This document shows positions 36,225 through 49,500 of a stretch of DNA of 64,000 nt, piece by piece (the stretch's first letter is position 1; each line of letters begins with the position of its first letter). This DNA is from Sipunculus nudus (lineage: Eukaryota > Annelida > Sipuncula > Golfingiida > Sipunculidae): assembly GCA_026874595.1 (NCBI GenBank), contig CM049307.1:35692862-35756861 (forward strand), given 5' to 3'. Position numbers and translations under genes: made by a program. Below the pieces are notes generated by a model that worked only from the letters and a program-made list of their open reading frames with translations, was not told the origin of the DNA and ran no database searches.

Positions 36225-37530
36225 TTTCCATGTGTCTGTCAGCGTATATGCGTACATGTGCGTGAAAATCGCCACTGGAGCGATTTTCACGCATAGGCCT
36301 ACAGTCCGCGTGAACTAATGGATTCAGGGTAAAAATGACGTCACTTCACCATACTTTTAGGAAGACCTGCTCGATCGACTGTACAAATATATTAGTCTTC
36401 CAGTTCACGCATATACGCGCACATGGAAAGTTGGAAACACACCTATATTTTCACGCATATACGCGCGTATGGAAACACGCCTTTAGTTATATAATTTGCC
36501 GCTACACGGCAGCACCTTTGACCGTGTCCATCGTTCGAGGTCAAGCAAGTTTCACTAGCTCCAAATATCATGTTATCATATAGCACAATTGCCAATGGGT
36601 AATATAGTAATATAGATTTAACATAAACTGAATTTCATGCCTGGAGGAAAAACATTTCTTTCTATTTATTTTTACACTTAAAAAGTGAGGTTGTGTGATT
36701 TGTTCAAAAACTGTTGTCACATCTGTGAGCACTGTCAACTCGGCAGTGACGTCACACACAGGGAAGTCCCCTGTGACTATAAGAATTCAAGATCTCATCA
36801 AAAGCTTAGTATTTCTGACACTGTCAATCACAATTTTTCAGGGAAGAATAAAAACAACATGTATTGTCAGATTTAAGTCATTTCTAAATTTCACCTGTGA
36901 CGTCACACCATGCATGCAGCCAAACTTTTCAAGACCCAGTCTCTGTTCTGGATGAAAAGCTCCATACTCATAACATCACCACATTCTATCAGGTTTACCT
37001 AACCTTCCACGAACAGGCAGTTCGTTCATGAAGACATAATTGCAGAAGTTCCGGACTCCTCGACGTCTATATATACAGACACTGATTCCTACATTTTATA
37101 ACACATATTTTAGTAGCAAATATAATACGAATTAATATAGGCCTAATACGAACGATATGGCTGATATAGATTTCTTTTTTTTGGGGGGGGGGGGGACATA
37201 TATTTGTAACTCTGTAAGGACTAAACTTCTGTAGGTTGATATATATGTCCAACTGAAAAAACCAGTCAATTAACTCATCCAAAGAAAAATTTCGATAAAT
37301 TTCGAAATGATTGCGCTGTAATGGCAATCATCAAACCTCTTTGAACTGTGAACATGAATCGATTATAAGGTGGCGTTCGCGGTAGTCTGTAGGGATGGAG
37401 GAAACCATGCAGAGGGAGCGGAGAATACCCCTCACCGTGGATCTGGGCCACTGTGCAACGCGCCGGGGATCGAACCGGGATCGCCAGCGGAGAGCGATGA
37501 GCGTTTTACCACTAGACTCTCCACCCCCTC
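36225..37530 (+). repeat. Second copy of the spacer block, with SINE
   Basis: Matches 2283-3096. It includes a tRNA-derived SINE at about 37375-37530 (minus strand: TAGTGGTAAAACGC A box, GGTTCGATCC B box). Its right edge (taaatttcgcgtgac) is the unoccupied target of the EnSpm element inserted in unit 1. A G run lies at about 37171-37183. Confidence 0.7.
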
Positions 37531-37539
37531 TAAATTTCG

Positions 37540-40430
37540 CGTGACAATCTCCATGCGTAAGAAAAAGCTTTGTGACGCCCGCAGTCTGGTACAGCCAACA
37601 CGCGATGTTTTCGACCGTATATACCATTCAATTCTCTTACTTATTCATGACAAATCAAATATTTATATATTTTCACAAGAAAAAAAAAATTCATGACCAA
37701 TTTAAGGTCATTCTCATATTGAAGCATATGAACCCTATATGCCCTTTAACAGGCTTAATCCTCTGACCCATATGTGTGCGTTGCTAGTATCCATGGAATC
37801 TGCTCAGCAATTGCTATTGGAAAAGCTGAAGAATGATCATAAACCTGTATTTTATATAGGCAAAAAATTGAAACGAAACAGCTAATATTCAAGTAGTGCC
37901 ACAAAAGCAAGGGGTAACAAGTTTCCCCAAAATAAGCAGCAATGTACAAAATTTTTAAATAACATTGTAATATAGTCGCTTGGTGAACACCAGAAGGACA
38001 TGTTTCGCGCCGGTCGGTGCTGCGTAAAAGCATCTGCCTCTACAGGTATTTATACAGATTGGCTCCAGAAAAGCTGTTAACAAACAGATAACTGGATGAT
38101 CGAATGCCCACATAATGCAGTCATGAACCAAGATACAAACGGGATGCGTAACATTAATAAAGGTGGTGGCAGCTGTGGCATACAGCTCACATGATCAATA
38201 CACCTACAGGTAAAATTTTGCCCTGGTATATAGGTGCTGTGTTCTTCGAGTATTTTTATATCAAATAACATTTACAATAACATTAACACAATTGTGTTTT
38301 CTCTTGTTCTAGGAAACTGTTAACCATTAAATAAATGAGAAAGTGTCAAAAAATTTGTAACTTATTTTGAATGGGTATTAAATACCGTTCCGCCCATATA
38401 AGTCATCACAGGTGGCGCCACCTGCTGATTACTATATATAATATGGGACGTCGACAACCGACCCTGTGCATCTGCCAAATCACTGAGGCATGGCCAAAAC
38501 CATAGTATGGATTATGAGAGCCCGGAAAATTTATTACATAAGAGACGACGAAGAATCGCCCGCCTAGCTGCTACGCTCCTTAGGCAGCGGAAATCCTGCA
38601 CTTCTAAAGAAGCTACTGACTTTCCGGCTGCCTGCTTTGACCGTTTATGATGCACTTAAACACCAGGTGGCCTGTCTGCTGAAAAAAATGCTGATGTGAC
38701 TAGCAGCTAACCAAATGCTAGTCAACAAACACTCGACAGGCATCAGGCTCCGCCCAGAAACCACGTGTAAGGTCATTCTCTCTGAGCCTGCATGTGGCGT
38801 GTTCAAACGGTTTCCGGGGCGATGAGCGGTCACTCAAAACGAAATTAACAACATTAGCCCCGTGTATTCCTCGCTTGGCTGGTAAACCGTTTTGTCTTCC
38901 AGCACAGGGTCTCATATCTGATTGGGCCAAAACAGTGCTCCCCTCTGGTGTAGAGATTCAGGATACGAGGTCAAAACAAACAGCGCTTACGATATAGGTA
39001 TATAGTAGGTCTATAGGTAAAGCGCTGTGTAAAGAGCGTACCCGTCTGAAAAAGCATATCTTTTAATTAGGTCTTGGTATGTGGCCCCTGTCCATTGAAA
39101 TGCTGCAAAGTTTTATAGAAAAATGATTAGGCCTACTTTGTATAGCTGTATCCATGAGCACGTGCAATGGCAAAAGCTAAGGAAATTTATGGGAATATCT
39201 ATTTTCAAATCGATTTGAAGCGATTTTAGCTATAAGGAGTTGTGATTTTCACTGAAAGTATCTAGGCCTAAAGCCGAATCCTTCGACACTGCAAAAAAAA
39301 AAAAAAAAAAAAGTATATACATATATAGGTAGCTTGCAACACCAGTAGGCCTACTCTTGTTTACGATTAGAACTAACGATAGGCTTATTCAAGATTTATG
39401 GACGTAAAATTTCAGGCCAATTAATACATGCAACTAGGCCTTACTCCTGAGTCATGTCGATCCATTTTTTACCAAGCATAGTACTCTTTCTAAATAATAG
39501 AACGTCTGTGTTTTTTTTTTGTTTGTTTTTCACCCTTTTTATTTCTGTTATGTATTTTGTAATATTTTGTACTGTCGTTTGTACTACTTGTATTAGTTTT
39601 TTTTAAGTATTACGATGTCATATTGCATCATTTTTGTTTATCTTTTTTTCTTTTCTTGTAACTGTTTGAAGTGCAATTTGTATTAATTGCTTTCATGTAT
39701 ATTTTATATGCTTTGTATTTTCTTTGTGTATTGCTTGCATTAGGGGCATTTGGAGTGTATTACGGTATCAAATATTGCATCATTTTTGTTTATCTTCTTT
39801 TTTATTCTTTTCTTAATTTTTACTGTTGGGCTGTGCATTAATTGTCACGGTAGTAATTGCTTTTATGTATTTTTTATTTTCTTTGTGTACTACTTGCATT
39901 AGGGGCATTTGGAGTGTATTAATTATGGTATCATTGCATTTCTATTATTACTATTATTATTATTGATATTTATTTTAATACAACAAAATAATTAATATAT
40001 TACATTGAATATGTTACGTACTATATATATTCCGTATAATCGAATCCATGCAATAATTTTGTATTTTCTTTTTTTTTTTTGTCCATTATATTGTTAATGT
40101 AACATATGCATATATATAAACAAGATTAGTTTTATTTTGTATTGGTTTAAACCAGAATAAATATTTATTAATTGATTCATTGTAAACCTACCGGTGATCC
40201 GGTATAGGTCTATAGATGCAATTTACTGGCCTACGGAGGCTTATTATTATTGAAGTGTGCGCGTGTGTAATGTCCTGAAACTGAAATAGGTCAAATGTGC
40301 GCCTGCATGGACCAGATGTGGCTCACACATCCGTGCAAGTGTCCCGCTTGCAGGAACTGTAGGTCGGTCTTTGTTGTCGTTAGAAAACCCCGCCAGTACT
40401 TTGTTAGGATTGTTTACATCGTGAGCGAGA
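37540..40430. other. Spacer upstream of kinase B
   Basis: Shared with 18220-20540 except for two extra pieces: about 480 bp at 38565-39045, and a T-rich stretch at about 39490-40170. The latter has three diverged units carrying cttgcattaggggcatttgg or related words and resembles a retroelement 3' tail. TAGGCCTA-type words recur. No gene was recognised. Confidence 0.5.
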
Positions 40431-40436
40431 TTCAAG

Positions 40437-40514
40437 TTCCCGCCAGGTGACGTAGACTTCACAGCCAATGATACTGAATGGTTGGTCACCTTTCAACTCT
40501 GAACTTGGCGCCAA
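40437..40514 (+). promoter_or_regulatory. Kinase B promoter core (two E2F-like sites, CRE-like, CCAAT)
   Basis: TTCCCGCC (40437-40444), TGACGTAG (40448-40455), CCAAT (40465-40469) and the palindrome TTGGCGCCAA (40505-40514). The order and spacing equal those of copy A, where the first site has one change. Confidence 0.5.
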
Positions 40515-40592
40515 CTTTGATCATCAACTGACAGTCAACGCAAGAAGCCAGTGTCATCTCTTTTTATCCTGAAGATTTTAGAGAACTCGAAA

Positions 40593-43500
40593 ATGTTGGA
40601 CGGCGATGTATCATTTCAAGATCTGGAGGAAGTGGGTGAGTATTCGAGATGTCAGATTTGTCTTTTAAATTCCAGTTTAAGCCTTATTTGAATAAATGCA
40701 CGAAACGAAGGTTTGCGTGGAGGTGTGTGCCGCCATGTTGACGGTCGGGAGGTCAGATGGGGACATGCTGCTGTGTGCTGCGCGTGGTCAGTATGTGCCA
40801 GGGCAAGTTGCCCTGCCCAGTCAGCAAAAACATCTATAAAAACTGCTGAGCAACTCACAGTCACGCGCACAGAGAACCCTGGTCTTGTCAGGATAGAACG
40901 CTGAACAGGGCGAGTCAAAATCTGACAGCGGACCACACGTCCGTCGCCTTGACCTGTGTCAGCGTGTGGTGCACGATCAGAAAGATTGAGGCCTTCTGGT
41001 ACTGGTACAGGGTGCGGCGTTTCATCAGACTTTTAGACACACTTTCACAGTTTCTTTGTTTAGACTGATTCTCATTATGTCAGTGAATTGATGTTTCAGA
41101 TTCTAGGCTATAGTCCATTTCATCCCCTCATGTCCACCTGTTTTTTGCTATGAAAATTTTTATTAGTTACATTTCAAGGGAAACAATTATAGTGTAGAGC
41201 AGAGGATTAAAGAACCTAATTTTCAACAAGGTAAATAAATACCTCCCTTACACCTTATTTAAGAAACAGAATTATTTTAAAATATGAGAAATCAGTCTAC
41301 ATTTTACAACATATCAGACCCATTTATGGCGGTCAAGGTCATTGGTCACATGCAAAAACAGCCTCAACTGACAGCTGTTGATTGGATGATCTCATGTAAA
41401 CATTCTAAAAAATATAACCAGCTAAAACAATGATGGCTACTTATGGAGGGACACTTCATATCTGCCAGTTCATGGTGAAGAGACTTAAATGTTGTAAAAC
41501 ATAAACGGCAGATTTATTGTAAATTTCTTGATTGCCATATTAGGTTGTCACTTCCATATGTTAGTTTATTGGAAATTTATGAAAAATATAAACATTTAAG
41601 AAAATTATCAACAAAAAACAGGTGGACAGCATGTGGTGAAACGGACTATAGCTTTGTCAAATCTAAGAGGGTAGCTGTCATTGATCAAAGCCAATTAAAG
41701 GTGTAACTTTAAATTTTAATTAATATCAAAATAAAATAAAGTGTCATCTTTCTTAATTTGTAAATATCAAATAAAAAACCAAATAAGTATACATGGTTAG
41801 AGCAAAACCCATTAAAATTTATAAGGAAACTTCAGTGAGACTTTTCTGATAAGCAAATCTAAGAAGGTAGCTGTCTTTGATCAAAGGTGTAACTTTAATT
41901 AATATCAAAAATTCATAAAGTGTCCTCTTTCTAAATTTGTTAATATATCAAAGCATTACCCATTTAAAATTACAAGGACCCTTCAGTGAGACTTTTTTCT
42001 GAAAAGGCCTGGGACTCGCATTGCACAGATCCAGAATACTGGATAAGATGAAATCTACAGATGTTGTCAACATTCGCTTGATTTCATAATCATATCTGTG
42101 CTAAGATTCATGAAGGGACTGAGCAGATGAGTGCATTATGAAAAATACCAATGTCAATTCAAGTATCTGTGACTTGAGAATTTATAATTTATGCTCGATC
42201 AAATCTCAAGAAAGTTCAGACCTGCAAAGTAACATTCTTACAATCACAGCTGCCAGAGCAAAGTTCAATTTTGTGTCAGAATTTGTCACAAAAGAGTGGG
42301 AGAATTGTCCATCAGAACATGCATACAATGGCTTTACTGAGGATTGGGAATTCAAGTCTCTGTGCATCGCAGTGTCAAATTGAATGAGCCATTATGAGCT
42401 GGTGTCAAAAATATAAACATCTGTGGACGCTGCAGAAACCCCTGCTTCGAATGATCCATTCAGCGCCGTGCCTCTGTAACTCCCGGACTGTTAGCTACGT
42501 CAGGAAACTTGGGAGGATGTTGAGCAAGGATTTGATGATTGAAGGTGTGACATGCGGAGTTCAATTTATTTAAGCATAATCTTTTGTGTGCTGTAGCTCA
42601 TATGGGGACTTCTGTCTTTTACAACCCTTTAATAGAATAAACAAAAAGTGTCAAAACTAATTGATATGTTTTAAATTATTTAAGCACTTTTGTGTATTCC
42701 TTTTAATCTATAGCAAAACTAGATTATAAGGCAAAGCACTCCTTGAATAAAAAAGTTTCCTGTCAAATAAAATTTTGTATATTCAGGGGTCTTCCCAGAG
42801 TGAGCCCTTTTGCCTAAAGAATAACTATTTTCATGATGCATTGGGTAATTTTAAGTTATCACTTGGGCGTTTCATGTAAAAAAAACCCTGAAGTATTCAG
42901 GGGGGAAGGGAAAGGAAAACGACCTTAGAAATTCCTGATATAATGGCCTGATATGGTAAATTAAGTGTATGCTTCATTTTCAAAATGTTTAGCTTGAGAT
43001 AGGGAAATTTTCATTTGTCACTTTGCCATCACAGTTATGAGTGTAGTGTTTTTCTATTCACATGATCTGATTATTGTATTTGCGGTTTCAGACAGTGTAT
43101 CAGGACTGAAGGAGTTCTGTCAGAAGAGGAAAAGAAAGTTTACTGTAAGTTTATTAAAGGAGCATACATCAGCTTTACAGTACAATATAAGTTAAAATGT
43201 TAAGATTAAAGAAAAATGCAGTTTTTTTAAGCCATTTGATTTAACAATCTCATAAGTGATATTCTACATTAGAGTACAAAAAGGTGTTTCATGAGGTATT
43301 GATAATGTCATTTGTATGTAGTTGTGTGTTCATTATTTGGGCCCCGCTGAAATAAGCGGGTGCCCTATAGTGGTCACCCTGGCTGCCCATCTGTCTGTCC
43401 ACAAATTCGTTTCCACAAATGTAATTATGCCTCTGATGCTTCGGATCCTCCACTCCTGCACCTTCATACACAACTATCACTGATTCAAACCTTCTTCTGT

Positions 43501-46500
43501 ATTTGTAGGTATCAGTGGAAGGAAATATTGGATGTGGAAAATCAACATTTCTCAAATACTTCCAGTCTTGTCCAACAGTTGAGGTAAGTGTAGCAAGATC
43601 ATTTCTTAAAAATTGTTTTACGGGGATGCTGTGGTCAGTTTGGTTGCATGGTCCCTTTTCTTTGTAATGTCTTCAGTGACTAAAGGTAGGATATGCTTTA
43701 TTCTGACTCTTATTAGTTATTTATGACAGATAGATGACTGATTGTAGAGTTTCATTTTAAGTGTGGTACTGCTTTTCCCATCAGCAGTCATAAAATTAAT
43801 TTGGAGAAAAACATTTAAAGGCAAACAAATTTGTGCTGCAGCTATTCACCCCCTGTTGTTCCTGCATTCACAGCCTGCTAATATATAAAGCTTTGTAGTT
43901 TGGGCATAAAATGAATTTTACTTGTATAACAGAATTACATCAATTAATCCTGGGTCTTGAAAGTTAAACATAATCCAATATTAGAAGGCAAACCCTGTGC
44001 TGGTTCATTATTATAATATTCCTCTCAAAACTTTCATGTATATTTTTCATGATATGCCATTTTGATATTTTCATGTGTTCACATTTTGTCTGTAGGCATT
44101 GAAGGAACCAGTTGAACAATGGACAGATCTCAGAGGACATAATGCATTGGTAAGTACATATCATTAAACAATTAAGCAGTTCCTGTGAGAGACAGTGAAA
44201 ATTTATACATTTTACTGTAAATTTGATCTCAATGAGTGAACATTTGTGTGAAATATTCGGTAAGTGGTTATTTGAGAGCATTTAGGATATAATTATTGTC
44301 AAGGGGAAACGTGTTGTTTTTAATGCTGTTGTTGTCTGTAGGGTATATTGTGAACATAGTAACTTTTGATGGGCTGTATATTTTCCTTCCAAATTTGACA
44401 CTGATTGTTCGCACCAAAATCTTGGACGAGTTCGAAAACTGGTGAATTTGACCTTTATCTTCTAGGTCAGATCTGTTGAAATGTGAAATTTGTGAAGCAC
44501 ATAACTTTTAAAGTATTTATCATTTTGTCCACAAATTTAGTAAACCAACTCTTCTTACCAAGTTCACGGATGAGTTTGAAACCTGGTGACCTTAAGCAGG
44601 ATCTTCAAGGTCAAATCTGCCGAAGTATAGTTATTGTCTTGTGGACGTGATAACTATTGAAGGCTCTATATTTTCCTAAAAAAATTTGAAACACATTGTT
44701 ATCTGAAAATCTTGGATGAGTTTGAAACAGGGTGACTTTGACCTTGATATTCAAGGTCAGATTTATGCAATTCTAGGATTATTCAGTACTTTGAAAGTAC
44801 TGAAGATTTTTTCTTCAAATTTGACACACCAATTCATTCTGCCAAAAACCCATCTGAGTTTGAAAAGCAGTGAACTTGACCTTCAAGGTCAAATCTGCTG
44901 AAATCTTGAATCATTAAGATAGTGCATGTTTTACCCCTAATGTTTCGGGATTGTCCATGGGGGGGGGGGGGGCAGATGCTGCAAAAACAAAGCCATTCTA
45001 GTTGTTACTTTTATATCATGACAAATGTTAAGTTTTACCAGGTCTCCTGATGATTATTAATTTGCTTTTGGTATTTACTTTTACCAGTAGTATAGCTAAT
45101 TTGTGAGGAAAACTAACTCGATGATCTTATTAATATTGTGGTATCACTGGGAGGCAATATCTTAAATAAAACAAGAAACTGTATATTTATTTTAATAGAA
45201 GTTTATACAATTATTATACAGGAACTGCTGTACAAGGATCCCACAAGGTGGAACTTCTCATTCAACAATTATGCTTTGTTGACCAGGCTTGAAATGCACA
45301 AAAAAGAAGCTGTAAGTTTACACATGTCAATTCATACTTTATGATATTTTCTTCACTTCTTTCAGTTATAATGTAGCTATTATAATACCCTTTTGAATCA
45401 TTTGATGTAAATTCCTTATTTTTCATATTCAGGAGCCAGAATTTAATGTGCTAATTTTTGTCAGTTTCAGTTTTGATTTCCCATGACAAACGTCTAAATG
45501 TATTGGCATTGAGAATGTAGATTTTAATTTCTTTTATTCTGTTCTTCAGTCTTGCTTAGTGAAAATATCATTGTTAAAATCATTAATGAAAGATATATAT
45601 ACTAAAGATCTATATACTGTATTTTAGATAATTGTATCCCCAGACAAAGTCGGGGGATACTATGTTTTCATACCGGTCCCGCCGCCGCCGCCGCCGCCGC
45701 CGCATATAAATCTTGTTGGCGCGATAACCCAAAAAATATTTCACAGAACTTTACCAAACTTGGTATATGTATAGATATGGGTAAGAGGACGACGCCTATT
45801 TAAAATGAGGTCATGACCTTTACTAGGAGAGTGTCCTTGACCTTGAATAGGTCCAATTTTGTGGAAAATCACACAAATTCTTTAATATCTCAAGAAATCT
45901 TGCATGGATTTATCCTAAAATCAAGTTGATGGAAGATCATGGATAGGGTTGTCATGTTCCAGAAACTGGTGGCGCCACCTATTATTCTTTACTTGTTTTC
46001 ATGCCGTTTAATACCCCCAAAATTGCCACCTTACAGTACTGTGAGCATTATAAGTCAAAAACTAATGGATAGATTTCTTTTATATTATGCATATACATAG
46101 GTATGGGTTATGGGATGATGTTTATTTAAATTGGGGTCATGACCTTTCCTATGATAGTGGCCTTGACCTTGAATATTGCCATATATGGTGAAAATCACAC
46201 ACCTCTTATGATATCTCCAGTGTTGATAGCCATATGGATTTCAAACTTGACTTGTATATGTCCCAATGGAAAAGCAAGACCCAAATTGATTTTGGGGTCA
46301 TGAGGTCAAAGGTCAAGGTCACAGGACGCATCTTTAAAAAGATGTGGATGCATTTTAAGCAAAACTTTCATCCCAGGTCTTCCCTCTTGAATATATAGCT
46401 CACTTGCCAATAGTGGATAATCCATATAAATTTTGGGGTCACAAGGTCAAAGGTCAAGGCCACAGGAGCTATCTGTCCAAAAATTAGTTTCTTGATGATA

Positions 46501-49500
46501 ATTCCTTCTTTTATTGATGTATGGATTTCAAACTTGACTTGTATTTGACCCATTGGAAAAGAAAGACCTGAATTGATTTTGGGGTCATGAGGTCAAAGGT
46601 CAAGGTCACAGGAAACCTCTGTTAAAAGGTTGTGGATGCAATTTCAGCCAAAAAATTCATCTGAGATCTTTCATCTTGCACATATAGTTCACCTGCCAAG
46701 AGTGGAAGACCCCTATCAATTTTGAGGTCACAGGGTCAAAGGTGAAGGTCACAGGAGCCATCTGTCCAAAAATTAGTTTCTGGATGATAATTCCTGCTTT
46801 TATTGATGTATGGATTTCAAACTTGACTTGTATATGTCCCATTGGAAAGGCAAGACCTGAATTGATTTTGGGGTCATGAGGTCAAAGGTCAAGGTCACAG
46901 GACACATCTTTTAAAAGATGTGGATGCATTTTCAGCCAAACATTTCATCTCAGATCTTTCATCTTGCACATATAGTTCACCTGCCAATAGTGGAAAACCC
47001 CTATCAATTTTGAGGTCACAAGGTCAAAGGTGAAGGTCACAGGAGCCATCTGTCAAAAAATTAGTTTCTGGATGATAATTCCTGCTTTTATTGATGTATG
47101 GATTTCAAACTTGACTTGTATATGTCCCATTGGAAAAGCAAGACCCAAATTGATTTTGGGGTCATGAGGTCAAAGGTCAAGGTCACAGGACGCATCTTTA
47201 AAAAGATGTGGATGCATTTTAAGCCAAACTTTCATCCCAGGTCTTCCCTCTTGAATATATAGCTCACTTGCCAATAGTGGATAATCCATGTAAATTTTGG
47301 GGTCACAAGGTCAAAGGTGAAGGTCACAGGAGCTATCTGTCCAAAATTAGTTTCTGGATGATAATTCCTTCTTTTATTGATGTATGGATTTCAAACTTGA
47401 CTTGTATTTGACCCATTGGAAAAGAAAGACCTGAATTGATTTTGGGGTCATGAGGTCAAAGGTCAAGGTCACAGGAAACCTCTGTAAAAAGGTTGTGGAT
47501 GCAATTTCAGCCAAAAAATTCATCTGAGATCTTTCATCTTGCACATATAGTTCACCTGCCAAGAGTGGAAGCCCCCTTTCAATTTTGAGGTCACAAGGTC
47601 AAAGGTGAAGGTCACAGGAGCCATCTGTCCAAAAATTAGTTTCTGGATGATAATTCCTGCTTTTATTGATGTATGGATTTCAAACTTGACTTGTATATGT
47701 CCAATTGGAAAAGCAAGACCTGAATTGATATTGGGGTCATAAGGTCAAAGGTCAAGGTCACAGGACACATCCTTAAAAAGATGTGGATGCATTTTCAGCC
47801 AAACATTTCATCTCAGATCTTTCATCTTGCACATATAGTTCTCCTGCCAAGAGAGGAAGAACCCTATCAATTTTGAGGTCACAAGGTCAAAGGTGAAGGT
47901 CACAGGAGCCATCTGTCCAAAAATTATTTTCTGGATGATAATTCCTTCTTTTATTGATGTATGGATTTCAAACTTGACTTGTATTTGACCCATTGGAAAG
48001 CAAGACCTGAATTGATTTTGGGGTCATGAGGTCAAAGGTCAAAGTCACAGGAAACCTCTTTATAAAGATTGTGGATGCATTTTCAGCCAAACAATTCATC
48101 TGAGATCTTTCATCTTGCACATATAGTTCACCTGCCAAGAGTGGAAAACCCTTATCAATTTTGAGGTCACAAGGTCAAAGGTGAAGGTCACAAGAGCCAT
48201 CTGTCCAAAAATTAGTTTCTGGATGATAATTCCTGCTTTTATTGATGTATGGTTTTCAAACTTGACTTGTATATGTCCAATTGGAAAAGCAAGACCAAAA
48301 TTGATTTTGGGGTCATGAGGTCAAAGGTCAAGGTCACAGGACACATCTTTAAAAAGATGTGGATGCATTTTCAGCCAAACATTTCATCTCAGATCTTTCA
48401 TCTTGCACATATAGTTCTCCTGCCAAGAGAGGAAGAACACTTTCAATTTTGAGGTCACAAGGTCAAAGGTGAAGGTCAGAGGAGCCACCTGTAAAAAAAA
48501 AAATTAGTTTCTGGATGATAATTCCTGCTTTATTGATGTATAGATTTCAAACTTGACTTGCATATGTCCCATTGGGAAAAGCAAGACCCAAATTGATTTT
48601 GGGGTCATGAGGTCAAAGGTCAAGGTCACAGGACACATCTTTAAAACAATCAAGGTCACAGGACCAACATCTTCAACAAGATTGTGGATTGTTAGATGGA
48701 AGAAACAATAAATATGCCAAGTGTCAGTATATGCTGCCAAAATTGGGGGTCTGTTCTTAAAGGAGGGGGGCCTACTATGTCTGGGGATACTCTGGCACCT
48801 GCGGTGCCAAGAAATGTCTAGTTCTTCACAAGTTTTTATATACATCTTGCAGCCCGTCCCAGTGAAGATGTTGGAACGATCACTGTTCAGTACCAGATAT
48901 GTATTTGTAGAAAACAGTCATCTGAGGTAAGCATGAACATCCAGATCTTTTATAATTCATCATAATTGTACACAGCAAAAAAATAAGAGATGGTCAAATA
49001 AGAAATTAAAAAAAAAATATTTTTTGGGGGAGGGGGTTATTAAACACAAGATAAAAAATGCAATTTACTGAGTATTGTGAGGATTTGTAGCCCAACATTC
49101 TCAACTGACTCACATCTGTATTCAAAGAAGTCTCCATAGTGCAGAAATCGGACCAAGAAATTGGCTTCAAGGTAGTCTGATGTATCTATTTTCCATTTGG
49201 ATGATTTCTTTTTATATTTTTTTTGCACCTTTTTGTTATTTATTAAATATTTTTTAAAAATGAGGGATAACTTAAGAAAAGTTGTATTCAAACTCTTTGT
49301 TTAGAGATGTTGTGATAATTTCTTACAGTGGTTTCCTGACAAGTCTTGAATATGCAGTTTTGTCAGAATGGTTTGATTTCATCACTGCAACAGAGAAAAT
49401 ACATGTTGATCTCTTTGGTATGTAATTTATTTGTTTGAATCATACAAGCTGTTAAAATGTGGAATAGCCTTGTTCAGTTAAGACTTAAAGTAAATAAGCT

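Noticed and set aside
42138..42383. 81-codon frame in kinase B intron 1
   Set aside because: The matching stretch in copy A (about 21480-21710) has indels and stops, so there is no sign of coding constraint.
43360..43587. Open frame running across kinase B exon 3
   Set aside because: It reads the exon in another frame (YQWKEILDVENQ). The real frame has the P-loop.
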